From assembly GCF_901000735.1 (NCBI RefSeq), contig NC_081544.1:21031410-21095409 (forward strand): a stretch of DNA of 64,000 nt. The letters are read 5' to 3'. Positions 42,739 to 54,319 of this stretch are shown in pieces. A model generated the notes under the pieces. It worked only from the letters and a program-made list of their open reading frames with translations. It did not search any database and was not told the DNA's origin. The translations under genes were made by a program, and so were the position numbers. Numbering within the stretch: position 1 is the first letter of the stretch; every line of letters begins with the position of its first letter. The stretch is from Corylus avellana (Eukaryota > Streptophyta > Magnoliopsida > Fagales > Betulaceae).

Positions 42739-44589
42739 GGGAGATAAATATGGTCAAATAACTTAATTTTAATGCCCATTACCTGCAAAAGAGTAATGGG
42801 ATTCTCGGAAAATTGGCAGTGCATGAATGCTTGCATGGGTTACTGGAGAGGTCGCGCCTAGATTAATACTCCTTTTTTTTGGTTTTCTGAAAAATTAAGC
42901 CAAAGTTCGACTTTTAATCTTTCGATGATGCTCCTTTAATCTTCTTGTTTCTAGTGGTTTTTATTTATTTATTTATTTTTTATTTAAAGACAAAGGGGTA
43001 TTCTTTGAACTCCTCTAAAAAAATGTTCGGTTTTTGGGGTTTTTGGTGGTGCTATATAGGTAAATGTTATAAGTCTTCTTTGAGTTTTTTTGGAGTCATT
43101 CCAAATGTGATGTACCTTAAAATCACCAATAAATCAATATCACATCTTAAATTCAACGATAATTTTAAAAGCCGCATCACATTTAGGAGGACCTTAGATG
43201 ATTCTAAGAGGATTTATAGTATTACTCTAAATGCACTATAAAATTTCGAAAAGAAAAAAAAAAACAGATTTAGGATCTGTTTCAGTTTTTAGTTTCAAAT
43301 CATGGGATTACTTAAAAAAATACTAATTTTAAAACCTGTGATTTGAAAATAATTTTAATTTTTAAAAACGTAATTATGCGTTTGGTGAAATTGCTATTTA
43401 AAGTTTAGCTTTTAAAATTAATTCTTTTTTCCTGCACTTTATTTTTTCAAACAGCAATTTTTTTTAAATGCATTTTCAAACTATACATGGCCTACAATTT
43501 AATTTAAAATTATATTTTTGACATGTAAATTCCCACTCCCAAACGCGTCTTATCGTATTACTTCGCCGCGATTCCCGAATTTGATTGGTTCCCGAAACGT
43601 CAGTTAAGGTGGCTTTGAGTAGGTGGATATTGGATAAGTACCGAATGTAAAAATCTTTGACTTGCCAAAGGGTGAGACCGTGAGAGAGAGTATTAATTAG
43701 GTGCGATCGAGAGTACTGTAAGTTTATTTATTGCTTTTTGTGCTATGCAGTAATGCAACTATGCAAGTCATCTCATTGAATTTAAATTCCTTCCTATTTT
43801 TTAAAATATAGTATTTTCATATTTTAAATTTTAAGTCATTAATTTTATTTAACGGTTTAAATAAGTGAATTTGACATATTAAAAACTAAAATTAATTATT
43901 TGGATAACATACAAATTTTTACATTTGTTTACACCGTTAAATGAAATGAAGGGCCCAAATTTTAGAAAATGAGAATTTTTTATTTTAAAAAATATGAAGG
44001 GATTTCATTAATTAAGGAAAAGGACTTTGAATATGATGGTCAAAGTATTCATGATCATGTATATATTGAGTAACTTATGGACCTTCAATATAAGGGCTTC
44101 CACGTCGCAATTGACCAAAAAAAAATAAAAATTGTACCTATCATCAAAATTGTTGATTTAATCACCAAAATATGTAGAGGTCTTTGCCGGGATGATTCCT
44201 TAGAAAACCTCATTTAAGGCGTTTTTCCATTCAACACAACCGACCACCTTTCCATTCAACATGATGGACGACGCATGGAATATGATGTTTTCTAGTTCAT
44301 TTATATTCAATTAGTTATAGTGGAGGGGTAACTTTGTCGAGACAAAAATATTTTCCACTATAACTAACTGAATAAAATCCGTTCAAATGAAATTGAGATG
44401 ATCTTAATTCACAAGAAACATTTTTAACATAAAATGGTAATTTAATGTATTTAAATATCATACTTGTTGGTTTGTGGGGCTAATTTGAAAATGATTATTA
44501 GTTCCAAGGCTTAAATATATATACCTAGATAAATTTTAACCACACAAACCCCTCTGGTAAGGATTTCACAAAGAATTTTTTTTTTTAAC

Positions 44590-45080
44590 ATTATGGACTA
44601 GAGGCTATAAATAGAACATCTGTCCTATTAATAAAAAAAATAATAAAAGATTATATATATATATTTTAAAATAATTAAGGGGTGATTGGCCAACCCAGTT
44701 AGGGGCTGGGGTGGCTTCGGTCTAGGGTGGCTAAAGCCACCCTATAGCCCTTCGTGGTGGTCCGGCCACCCCCAAGGGCCAAATCTAAAAAGAAAAAAAA
44801 GTTTTCATTTGGCCCCTGGGGGTGGTTTGGGGTGGCCGAAGCCATCCGAGGCCCAAACGATTTTTTTTTTTTTTTTAGTTTGGCCATAGGGGGTGGCCGG
44901 ACCACCCCATGGCCAAGATGGGGTAGCCAACCACCTCTTATTTTTTTTTAATATGAAATAATATTTTATTATTATTTTTTTTAGTGGGATATATGTCTCA
45001 TTTGTGGCTTTAGGATTTCTAAGATGAAATCCTAACCATGAATTGAATATTTTTCAGTCCAAAATGGACTGGAAAGGATC
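44590..45080. repeat. Mirror copy of the GGGGTGGCC-palindrome repeat
   Basis: The reverse complement of 9071-9600 with minor differences in the GC-rich island (44690-44935). Open frames of 65-70 codons on both strands here are by-products of the palindromes. Confidence 0.6.
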
Positions 45081-45349
45081 CTGTTTCTTGTAGTTGTAAG
45101 TTGTTCCCGATTTATTGTGGGTGCCAATCTAAACATGGCAGATTAGAATCCTCTCTTATCCGGATAATTATATTATAAGTGTATTTTTGTTCTTTTAAAA
45201 AGATAAAAATACTCATTAAATATAATTAACTAAATATATTTAAACCAGATATGATCCTGTTCCTAATAAAGTTATCCTACCCTTCACATCTTCTTGTCTC
45301 TCATTAACTAAAGCTAATTTTACATCCATGATGCTTTGCATTATTAAAT

Positions 45350-45725
45350 GGAAAAAATGCAAAATTAGTTCATGTGGTTTACTTGATTTACATGCAATTA
45401 ACTCTCTATAGTATCAAAATGAACTCAAAGGTTTTTGAAGTATGCCAAAAAATAATAATTTAGTCCTCACAACAAAATTTTGTTCATTGACTTAACAAAT
45501 TATGATGGCGTGAATCGTGAGAGCCAATAAAATTGTGATACTTGTCCTATATATTTAAGTTAATGTTACATTAACAGAATTTGTTAAATTAGTAGACGAA
45601 ATTTGATTGTAGTGACTAAATTATTTTTTTGGCATACCTCACGGACCTTTAAGTTCATTTTGATATCGCATTGAGCTAATTGTAAATCAGCTAAACTACA
45701 AAGACTAATTTTATATTTTTTTCCC
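45350..45725. mobile_element. Foldback MITE, mirror copy of 8431-8806
   Basis: The same 376-bp element and the same 9-bp duplication (TTATTAAAT at 45341-45349 and 45726-45734), so the insertion predates the divergence of the two versions of the locus. Confidence 0.85.
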
Positions 45726-45883
45726 TTATTAAATATCAGCTTAGTCTATGCATTACCGCAATTAAAACACTGTCTTTGATGTCGTTCCCTTCCGCCCTTT
45801 TTATTGTAAAAAGAAAAACATCATCCTCATTTTTTCTTGGTCTAGAAAAACGTTTTGTTTATTAAAATTTTTGTTTTCTGTCG

Positions 45884-45921
<38 letters not shown>

Positions 45922-46128
45922 CAAAACAATTAAAGTACAATGTGTGGTATAAAAAAGTGAAAAAATTTTGTTTTGTAGTAATTTTTTATTTGAATAATAA
46001 TAAAAAAATGACTAATATGATGTAAAAAGTAAAAATATTGAAAAAATAAAAATAAAATTAATGAATAGTTTGGGGCCCCAAAGGCCTTTGCCAAACACAC
46101 CCTTTGCCTAGCTAACCATGCCAACTCC

Positions 46129-46159
<31 letters not shown>

Positions 46160-46544
46160 ATAAACGACCTCCTAGCCAAATTCCTTATTGTAGAAGTTAA
46201 AGGGTACTTGGAATTAATGTGTTTAAGGGGTGTTTTCCTCATCTTATTTATGGTTGTCTATGCTAGATATATATGGGAAAATGATCCTCTCCATTTAATG
46301 CATTTAGGATGATAAACTTGTCCAAAAAATTTACCTCCCAAAGAAAAAAGACAATATTATTTTCCTAAATGCACTAAATGCATATTGTAAATTAACACAC
46401 GTGGTTTCTCTCTCTTGTTAAATACTCATTTTATCCCAAAAGCTTAAGCTGATAAAAATTAATGAATTTAATTATTTATTTTATATTTTAATACTTTTCT
46501 TTACGTGTGGACTCAAACTCTCACTTAATAAGTGAGGCACAACA

Positions 46545-46775
46545 CATACCACTAACTGCTTTTGAAGGCGGTTAGGAAAAATTGCTAACCGCCTAGGCGG
46601 TTACACTTACAGTTAGCAGTTTTAGGTTTTTTCAAAACCCTTAACCGATGTCAAACGACATCATTTTGTTTTTTTTTTTTTTTAAAAAAAAAAATCTTTT
46701 AAAAAGCGGTTAGTGGTTATTAGAGTTACTAACCGCCTGTTAGTAGATTTTGGATTTTACTAATCGCCTAAAATA
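46545..46775. repeat. GCGGTTAG palindrome cluster, mirror copy
   Basis: The reverse complement of 7375-7625, with the same central AACCGCCTAGGCGGTT palindrome. Confidence 0.55.
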
Positions 46776-46779
46776 TAAA

Positions 46780-47601
46780 ATCCGGCTGGGTTTGTTTTCG
46801 TTTCTCCCTGATTGTGCTTCTTTGCTTTCGTTCTTTGATTTTGCTTCTTTGCTACCCGATTTTTGTTTTTAGGCTTGTTTCTGTCTTTGGTGTTTTCTGT
46901 TCTGTTGTTTTTGTGTTCTCTCTCGGTGGGTATTGTTTTTGAGGGTTTTCACTCAAACTCTCCCCCTCCCTGTTTGTTTGTGTGTGCCGCCGATCTCCTC
47001 CGCGCCCGGTTCGCCGCTCACCGCTTGCTGTCGAGTCTTTTCACGCGCCCCTCCTGCGCCAAGCTTTTTGTGCCACCTTCCGCGGCGGTTTCTGGCCAGC
47101 TTGCGATCGGCCTCCTCCGGCTACCGTGACCCGCTTTATGTGTTTTTCGCATTTATTTCCTTGTATTTTTGTTTTTCTGTAATTTCTTTTCCTGTATTTG
47201 TTTTACTGTTCCATTTATTTCTCTGTATGGTTTTTTCTTTTTGCTTGTAATAAGGTTCTCTCCTCCTGCTTTGTTGCTGCCCGTTATTATGAGTATCGGT
47301 TTGGAGGTTTTGCTCTCAAGGCCGAGAAATAAGTATCGGTTTTGGGGGTTTTGCTTTTAAGGCCGAGGAATAAGCGCTACCTATGCATTAGATGGTATCT
47401 GTTTGATGCAGATCTAATTTTTAAACCTGATGATTAGTTATAAGTTAGCGGATGCTGTGTTATGGTTGATTTGGTCTGTTGTTGATGACTATATCTTTAG
47501 CTTCGACTATGATTTAGTTCAGAGCTTTTTGCTTTGTTTGTAAGAGCGTTAGGCTCGCGACTTTTATCAATGAATGAGTATGGTATATTTCCAAAAAAAA
47601 A
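46780..47601 (+). mobile_element. Poly-A-tailed retroelement fragment, mirror copy
   Basis: The plus-strand version of 6541-7390. It ends with TATGGTATATTTCC and an A run at 47592-47600, followed by the broken MITE (47601-47790). No protein domain is visible. Confidence 0.5.
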
Positions 47602-48465
47602 ATCAAAAAGAGTTTTTGGACAAAATCTTCATTTTTAAGCTTTTGTCAAAAGTGTTTTTTGGCAATTTTTAGACTTTTTGAATATTTAAAAGTGCTTTTA
47701 ATTTCTTTTATCAAATGAGTACTTTTCTTCAAACGAGCTTTTTGAGCATTAAAAGTACTTTTAGGTTCCTAAAACGCAATCTCAAACAAGCCCTTAGTCT
47801 AAATTAATAAACTGCTATTAATAAGGTTAAGAATTTAATGTGCATTTTAAATGTTTATAGATACTTGACACTATTTTACATGAGTCAGAGGATATTTGGT
47901 TCCTTATTTTATTTAACCACATTCTACCCAACTCATTTATGTAGAGAAGAATTAATAAACAATCCACTTAACATAAAAATAAATTGTAACTTTTTCCAGA
48001 AACCAAGTCCCAACTTCGCCCGCAAATCACGGTACAGAAGACCAGCTTAATTGGAGAATTTGATGATATATTCAAGTCTTGGAAAGAAAAATATTTCACC
48101 AAAAAAAAAAAAGTCTTGTAAAAGGAAAAGAAAAAAAACTTAATGGGTTGGGCCGTAGAAAGTGACATTACTTGTTTTTTTTTTTTCCTTAGGAATTGAC
48201 TATTCCAAGAGGAATATTCAAAATCTAACAGCTATTAATTAGCCTTATTTAATTTTATCAACTTTTTACAGGGGTTGGTGATTACACACCAAAATCGTAA
48301 ATAAAATTCTTCCCAAATCCAAAGGAAATCAGCAACCAATAATTAATTCCTCTCCATGCAAAAAGTTTGAGAGCAAATTCAATTAATAGAACTGTCAGAT
48401 AAATTAATTAACCTACAATTACAAACAAACACATCTATATATGTATATATATATAGATATTGTAC

Positions 48466-48996
48466 TTATCTTGAACGAATGGGCTCTTCTGTAATTGTCT
48501 CCAACCCCGGCTTCCTTGACCGGCACACAGATAACCTAAACTTGAACTCCGGCGACGCGAACACCTCATCAACTCCCTCCAAACTCAATCTCGACCCACT
48601 TTCCTCCGCCGCCGCACCCACCTCTTCCCTGCCGCCTTCGGAATCCGGCAGGATCCTGACCTTGCCGCCGGATATCCGCTTGGCCGCCGAGTTGGCCGCC
48701 ATGAAAAGAGCCGCCATATCGGCCGCCGTGACAATAGAGTTGACCCTCTTCATGGGAAACATGATGTAGACGTTTCCAAACTCTAGCTCCTCGTCGGCGG
48801 CGAGGGCGGAGAATCTCCTCCCAATGTGAAGGGACTGAGAGTTGACTAGGAAATAATTGGGGCACTCGAGCATGAGCTCCGCCGCGTTGAAGGTCTCATG
48901 GCAGTGCCGGATTTCGCCGCCCGGGAAGATCACCCTCGCCGCCTTCTTGTTCTTGATCAAAGGGGTGGCGAGAGTGCACGAAATATAGTTCCCCAT
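48466..48996 (-). CDS. PADRE (DUF4228) domain protein
   Basis: A 176-residue intronless protein. The start MGNYISC fits an N-myristoylation signal (Gly2, Ser6) with an adjacent Cys7 for palmitoylation, so membrane attachment is likely. The DUF4228/PADRE pattern follows: RVIFPGGEIR (about 21-30), a CPNYFLVNSQSL segment (about 46-57), then ELEFGNVYIMFPM (about 70-82), the usual ligand-loop-like core, and a variable Ser/Glu/Arg-rich C-terminal third. Family members are plant-specific, often induced by pathogens or stress; no biochemical activity is established. A long TA tract (49060-49086) 64 bp before the ATG may act as the TATA element. The same gene is truncated by a gap at 5379. Confidence 0.92.
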   Translation of the reverse strand: MGNYISCTLATPLIKNKKAARVIFPGGEIRHCHETFNAAELMLECPNYFLVNSQSLHIGRRFSALAADEELEFGNVYIMFPMKRVNSIVTAADMAALFMAANSAAKRISGGKVRILPDSEGGREEVGAAAEESGSRLSLEGVDEVFASPEFKFRLSVCRSRKPGLETITEEPIRSR

Positions 48997-49059
48997 GATA
49001 AAAAGGTTTGCTTAGGAAAATGGTTATGGGTTTGGTTGGTGGGGTGGAGAGAGGGTGAT

Positions 49060-49086
49060 TTATATATATATATATATATATATATA
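49060..49086 (-). promoter_or_regulatory. (TA)13 tract at the PADRE core promoter
   Basis: A TA dinucleotide run beginning 64 bases before the PADRE ATG, at the distance expected for a TATA box. A simple repeat at this place could vary in length between alleles; the other version is lost in the gap at 5279. Confidence 0.5.
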
Positions 49087-49189
49087 GCGGAATCAAATGA
49101 GTGTGACGCAGAGGCAGTCAATGGCTGCCTGGAAGTTCGATGGAAAAAATGGTGGGCGTGAGAGAGTTGGAAAAGAGGTGTGAATACGG

Positions 49190-50510
49190 GGGGCTTTGAA
49201 TTGTAGGGAAAAGGTTGAGAAGGTGCATGCGTGGATGCGTATATTGACACGTGATTTCTCGCTGTCCAATGCGCGTGGGGCCTACCGCCTTCGGGAACAC
49301 GTAGGCAGTTGGGACTTGAAATTTTCTAGCGATGTTTTTTTTTTTTTTTTTTGGTTTCGTTTTCAGGGTATTTTCTTAGCTGTTTTTCTGGTAACTTGGC
49401 GGTGGCTTCGATCGTCATCAACGCCGACGCGGATAGAGGGACAACGAGGGCACAAATCTTGTCGTGGGGGTTGTCTTGTAGTTTTGTAACTTGTGTTGCC
49501 CACTTTCCACGTCCCCACCACCACTGTCCTCAGACTAAAAAACCAAACAAAATATAATTAAAAAGTACAATAATTCTATTTAATATTCTGTATAGCTATT
49601 ATATAGTACGACGACGCTACAGTAAAAATTAGTATTTTTTATTAGGATAATTTAGCAAATAATTGATGAATATTCACTAACCAAATATTCTCTAATCAGA
49701 TTCAATTCTCTCTCTTTCTAAAAACAATTCAAAGACTGGTGGGGTTACATCAACCTCCTTACCTAATAAAGTATTCAAATTGCTATTTACATGCTAATGT
49801 TTGTTATATATATATATATATATATATATAGTGTGTGTGTGATTCAGTTATACGATGGGATGATCAATGAGAATCACAACAAACCGAAACTATTCAATAT
49901 TCAAATTGCTATTTACATGCTAATGTTTGTTAGATGTGTGATTCAAGTATATGATGGGATGATCAATGAGAATCGCAACAAACCGATCGAAAATCTTGAG
50001 GGGAGAGTACAACTACCACTCCTTGAATTTGGGAAGGCACATGCATGTGTAATACATAGGTGGTAATTCGTGTTTGTATATTGAATTTGGGTCGTTTCAA
50101 TGCATGAATATAAGACTATATATATTAACCTTAACTTAGTCCATTTAATTAATCGGGTCAAGCATTTCAACTTTAACTCTCTAATTTTGTATTGGGCTCA
50201 TATAAGGTTCACGGGATTTGCCAACATTTTCTAGTCATTATGTCACGTATTAGGTTCGGGTCGTGTCGAGACATTGGTATAAAGTTATATGAATCAACTC
50301 TAACCTGACGCATTTAATTAAGCAAGTCAAACTTTTCAACTCTAACTTTTTAATTTTGTGTCAGGTTTACAAGTCGTGTCAAAAATTGTCATGCCCTAAT
50401 GTGTATCACAATTAAATTGTTGTGTACGGTTATAGTGGAAAGGTCGGAGCATTTTTTATAGTGGAAATTTAATTAAAATTAATGATGAAAAGAAATAAAA
50501 GTGGGAAAAA
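49190..50510. repeat. PADRE upstream intergenic DNA with a tandem duplication
   Basis: No gene seen. The block TTCAAATTGCTATTTACATG occurs at about 49775 and 49900, each followed by CTAATGTTTGTTA and GATGGGATGATCAATGAGA, a direct duplication of about 125 bp. The first copy is expanded by (TA)n(GT)n. At 50080-50400 two diverged copies of a GGGTCGTGTCG-type LTR-like sequence follow. Confidence 0.6.
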
Positions 50511-50512
50511 TT

Positions 50513-50985
50513 CACTTTACCCCCTGAAATTTCAGAAGTTTTTCAATTTGAACCATAATGTTTTAAAATGGGCAATGTACCCCCTAATATTTCAAAAAAT
50601 TTCAATTAAGATCCTCTATTACTAATTTTCATCTAATTGGACCGAAATCATCCCGCGTGCGTCTCACGTGAGATTTTGATGCCCTATATTCCAATTTACC
50701 TTCACTAAAACCTATGAAATTACGTAATTATCCTAAATTTCATAGGTTTTAATAAGAGTAATTAGTTAATTTCATAGGTTTTAATGAAGACAAAATTGGA
50801 ATAGAGGGTATCAAAATCCCACGTGAGATGCATGTGGGATGATTTTCATCCAATTAGACGAAAATTAGTAACAGAAGGTCTCAATTGAAAATTTTTGAAA
50901 CATTAGAAGGGTACATTGCCAATTTTTAAACATTGAGTTCGAATTGAAAAATTCCTGAAAAGTTAGGGGTAAAAGTCAAACCATA
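50513..50985. mobile_element. Foldback MITE, about 470 bp
   Basis: The two arms (50513-50740 and 50750-50985) are long imperfect inverted copies, for example TCACGTGAGATTTTGATGCCCT (left) against its complement near 50805-50835. No ORF. The ends are TTCACTTTACCCCCTGAAA and its inverted form. No clear target duplication. Confidence 0.7.
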
Positions 50986-51168
50986 CAATTTTAAATCTTG
51001 CTTTTTCTATTCATATGATAATATCAAAAAATGATAATTTTAGAAGCCACGTAAGGAAAAAGAAGATTTGGCATAATATCTTATTGATTTTTAATTATTA
51101 CGCTAAAACTATCATTTAGTAGTATTATAAATAAAGTAATTCTAGAAGTTCCTCTTGTGTTTCTCTTA

Positions 51169-51402
51169 GGGCCTGTTTGAGATTGCGTTTAAGGGGCCTA
51201 AAAGTGCTTTCAATACTCAAAAAGTCCGTTTGAATAAAAAAGTACTCGTTTGGTAAAAAAAATTAAAAGCGTTTTTAAGGGTCCAAAAAACTTAAAAATG
51301 GCGAAAATGCATTTTTGACAAAAGCTTAAAAATGAAGCTTTTGCTCAAAAGTGCTTTTTGACTTAAAAACTCTATTTCTCAAACATAATCTTAAATAGAC
51401 TC
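51169..51402. mobile_element. MITE, TGTTTGAGATTGCG family, complete copy
   Basis: Left end GGGCCTGTTTGAGATTGCG and right end a mutated inverted form (CTCAAACATAATCTTAAATAG). The interior has the family's AAGTACTCGTTTGG and GACAAAAGCTTAAAAATG words. No coding capacity. Confidence 0.65.
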
Positions 51403-51514
51403 TTAAATACTTCCAAGAATCATGTAGCTATTAAAATCACCATTTGATCAAAATCTAATAATTAATGACCAATCACAAGCTCAATAGTGATTTTAATAGT
51501 CACATCATTTTTTA

Positions 51515-51775
51515 AGGGATCCAGATCCCCTCCAATTAGAAAGAAATTGGAGATTCTCCAATTGTTAATCGTGACCCTTCATTTTAAATCCAATGGTCTA
51601 TAAAATCATTTACACCTCGATAAAACAAAAGCTAGCATTTAATGCATCGGTTATACAAAAACAGCTAGCATTTTATAAACCATTGAATTTAAAGTGAAGG
51701 GTTATGATTAACAATTGGAGAATTTCTAATTTCTCTTCAATTTGAGAGGATCTCAATTCTTTTTGAAGGGATTCT
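51515..51775. mobile_element. Foldback MITE in the GDSL promoter
   Basis: Inverted arms around 51527-51615 and 51665-51770 (for example TCTCCAATTGTTAATCGTGA against its inverted form). It ends 95 bases before the GDSL ATG and only about 35 bases before the TATA box, so it forms the immediate upstream promoter of that gene. Confidence 0.65.
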
Positions 51776-51809
51776 AGATGGACATAAGAGAGACTTGTAG
51801 CATTATTCC

Positions 51810-51817
51810 TATAAATA
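51810..51817 (+). promoter_or_regulatory. TATA box of the GDSL gene
   Basis: TATAAATA, 60 bases upstream of the ATG at 51870. The same promoter segment is present in inverted form at 63010-63100, with its TATA box at 63080-63087. Confidence 0.7.
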
Positions 51818-51869
51818 CCCATCATTTATCAATCAATATGATCATAATTATATTAATTTCATATTTGAA

Positions 51870-53242
51870 ATGGATAAGAAAGCGATGAGCTTTCTCATAC
51901 TAGTCCTAATTATTGTCCTTTCTACAGTAGTTAGTTCCGATGAGAAAACGAAATATTCTCCGGCAATCTTCAGTTTTGGGGACTCCATCCTGGACGCCGG
52001 GAACAACCGCTTCTTGAAGAACTCCACAATCCGAGCAGATTTCCCGCCGTACGGATCAAGTTTCTTCCCCAACCCCACTGGGAGGTTCACTAATGGAAGA
52101 ACAGTGCCAGACTTCATTTGTACGTAATCTTGTTAATTAATCGCTTGAATCCTTTGCTTTGTTCAGTTAATTAATTAATTAATATGCACGTGCACGGCAG
52201 CCCGGTTCCTTGGCATTGATTTCCAGAAACCATACATGGAGTCAAACGCTGGCGTTTTGAGTGGAAGCCTCAAGTCTTATCCAAGCAATGGAGTCAATTT
52301 TGCTAGCGGAGGCAGTGGTATTTTGCCGGGCACAAAAAATGCTCAAGTAAGTAATTAAAGATTTAATTTAATTTAATTTAATCTTAAATTAATTAATTCC
52401 TGCATTTTCATATTTAATATATATTTATTTGATATTTCTAATGCAGGGAGTGATCCCACTGGAAGAGCAGTTACAACAATTCCAAACAATGGTGCTACAA
52501 AATCAGATCGATTTAAGTTTGATCCAAAAGTCGCTCTTCTTCTTCGAGTCGGGGTCCAATGACATATTCGACTTCTTCGCATCTCCTGAAGAGACTCGAG
52601 TGGACCCAGAAGAGCACGTGCAACTCATGCTTTCTCAAGTGACAAAATTTGTTAAAAGAATATATAGCCTGGGTGCTCGCCGGATTGTTTTACTCTCTCT
52701 GCCTCCGGTGGGTTGTGCTCCGGGTAGGGCCATGTTGCAAGATTCTCCGATCAAAAGGTGCGACGACGATATGAACGAAATGGTGAAGAGATACAACCAT
52801 GGCTTGCATAAATTGGCTAAACACGTTGAATTCAACTATCCCGGTTCGCTCGGGACTTACGGTGCAATTTATGACATTCTCAAATTCCAAATCGTTTTAG
52901 GATTCTTCAGTGGTAATTAATTAATTAATTAATTATTTTAATTATCTCAATTTTTTTTATTTGATTTTATATATATTTGGTGAATTATTGAATTTTGTAG
53001 AATTTGCTGACGTGAAAACGGCATGTTGTGGGGGCGGGGCCCTTGGAGGAGAGAGGCAGTGTGGGGTAAGGGGTTATACGATTTGTGAAAACCCGGATGA
53101 TTTCTTGTTCTGGGATTCATTCCATCCGACGCAGCGTGCGTATGAGCTCATCGCAAATGATTTATGGAACGGTTGGATTGCTAACATTAGTCCTTATAAT
53201 TTGATCACTCTTGCTGATCTCGAACTTATTCCTGCTGCTTGA
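51870..53242 (+). CDS. GDSL esterase/lipase, secreted
   Basis: 367 residues in four GT-AG exons: 51870-52119, 52201-52346, 52447-52912 and 53001-53242. The N-terminal hydrophobic segment (about residues 6-22) is a signal peptide, indicating secretion to the apoplast. SGNH-hydrolase blocks are present: block I FSFGDSILDAGNN with the nucleophile Ser (about 37), block II NFASGGSG, block III ESGSNDIF with the oxyanion Asn, and block V DSFHPTQRA with catalytic Asp and His. Length and exon pattern are those of plant GDSL lipases; the closest type I recall is GLIP6-like. Substrate unknown. A broken inverted copy of its promoter and exon 1 lies at 62850-63100. Confidence 0.93.
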
Positions 53243-53689
53243 TCAACATATATAATTACATATTATTTAATTTAGGAATTCAATTCCCAAAATGTCCTTT
53301 TGGAATCTTTGTTTTTTATGAGTGGTTTATTATTATTATTAGTGACTAGCTAGATCTTTAGCTTTTTGCCCCCCCGATATTTTGGGAGATTTGTTTAATA
53401 AATATAAATGTCTTTTGCTGATGAGTTTTCTTCTTTTTTGTTTTTTGTTTTCTAAATTTAATGGGCTTATATCAGTTATATGTGATAATAAATAAAGAAT
53501 ACTGATAAATTAAAAAAAAAAAAAAAACTGGTAAATTAAAACACTAAGGATCAAATAAATGTCAATTAAACGTTACATATGCACCGTCTAATTGATGCAA
53601 GAGTTAAGTTTCATTCTACATATCCCAATTCCGGAAAAAGATCCTCAACATTTCATTCTTTTTTTTTTCTAGGGAAACATTTCATACTT

Positions 53690-54286
53690 ATTCATTGATA
53701 AAAGTTGAGCAAAAACTCTTACAAATAGAGCAAAAAACTTCGAAGCAAATCATAGGTGAAGTTAAAGAAACAGGTGTCAACCAGCATACCAATTAACCAT
53801 AACAAACAACATCCGCTAACCTATGACTATTCATCAGGTTTAATATCAAATATGCACCAAAACATACACAATCAAATGCATAGGTAGCGCTTATTCCTCA
53901 GCCATGAGAGCAAAGAACCTCCATGCTGAAATTCATCCTCCTCGACTCGAACGCCAGGATATCGTTCACATTCACAACCCAAGGGTTTGGACCAAAGCAG
54001 TAACAGCCTAACAGGCACATCAAAGAGAGAGGACATAGCCTTATTACAAGCAAAAAATAGGAAAGAAAAACATATAGGGAAATAAAAGGATAAACGAAAT
54101 ACAAGCAAATACATGAATAAACGGAAAAACAACAAAATGAAGCCAACAATACAGGGAGAAAACAGGAAAAGGAAAAGCACACAATGCAGATAACGGTAGC
54201 CGGAAGAAAGCTGACCGCGTGTTGGCCGAAAACCGACGCNNNNNNNNNNNNNNNNNNNNAAACAAACTGGGAGAGAGGGGAGGGGG

Positions 54287-54319
<33 letters not shown>

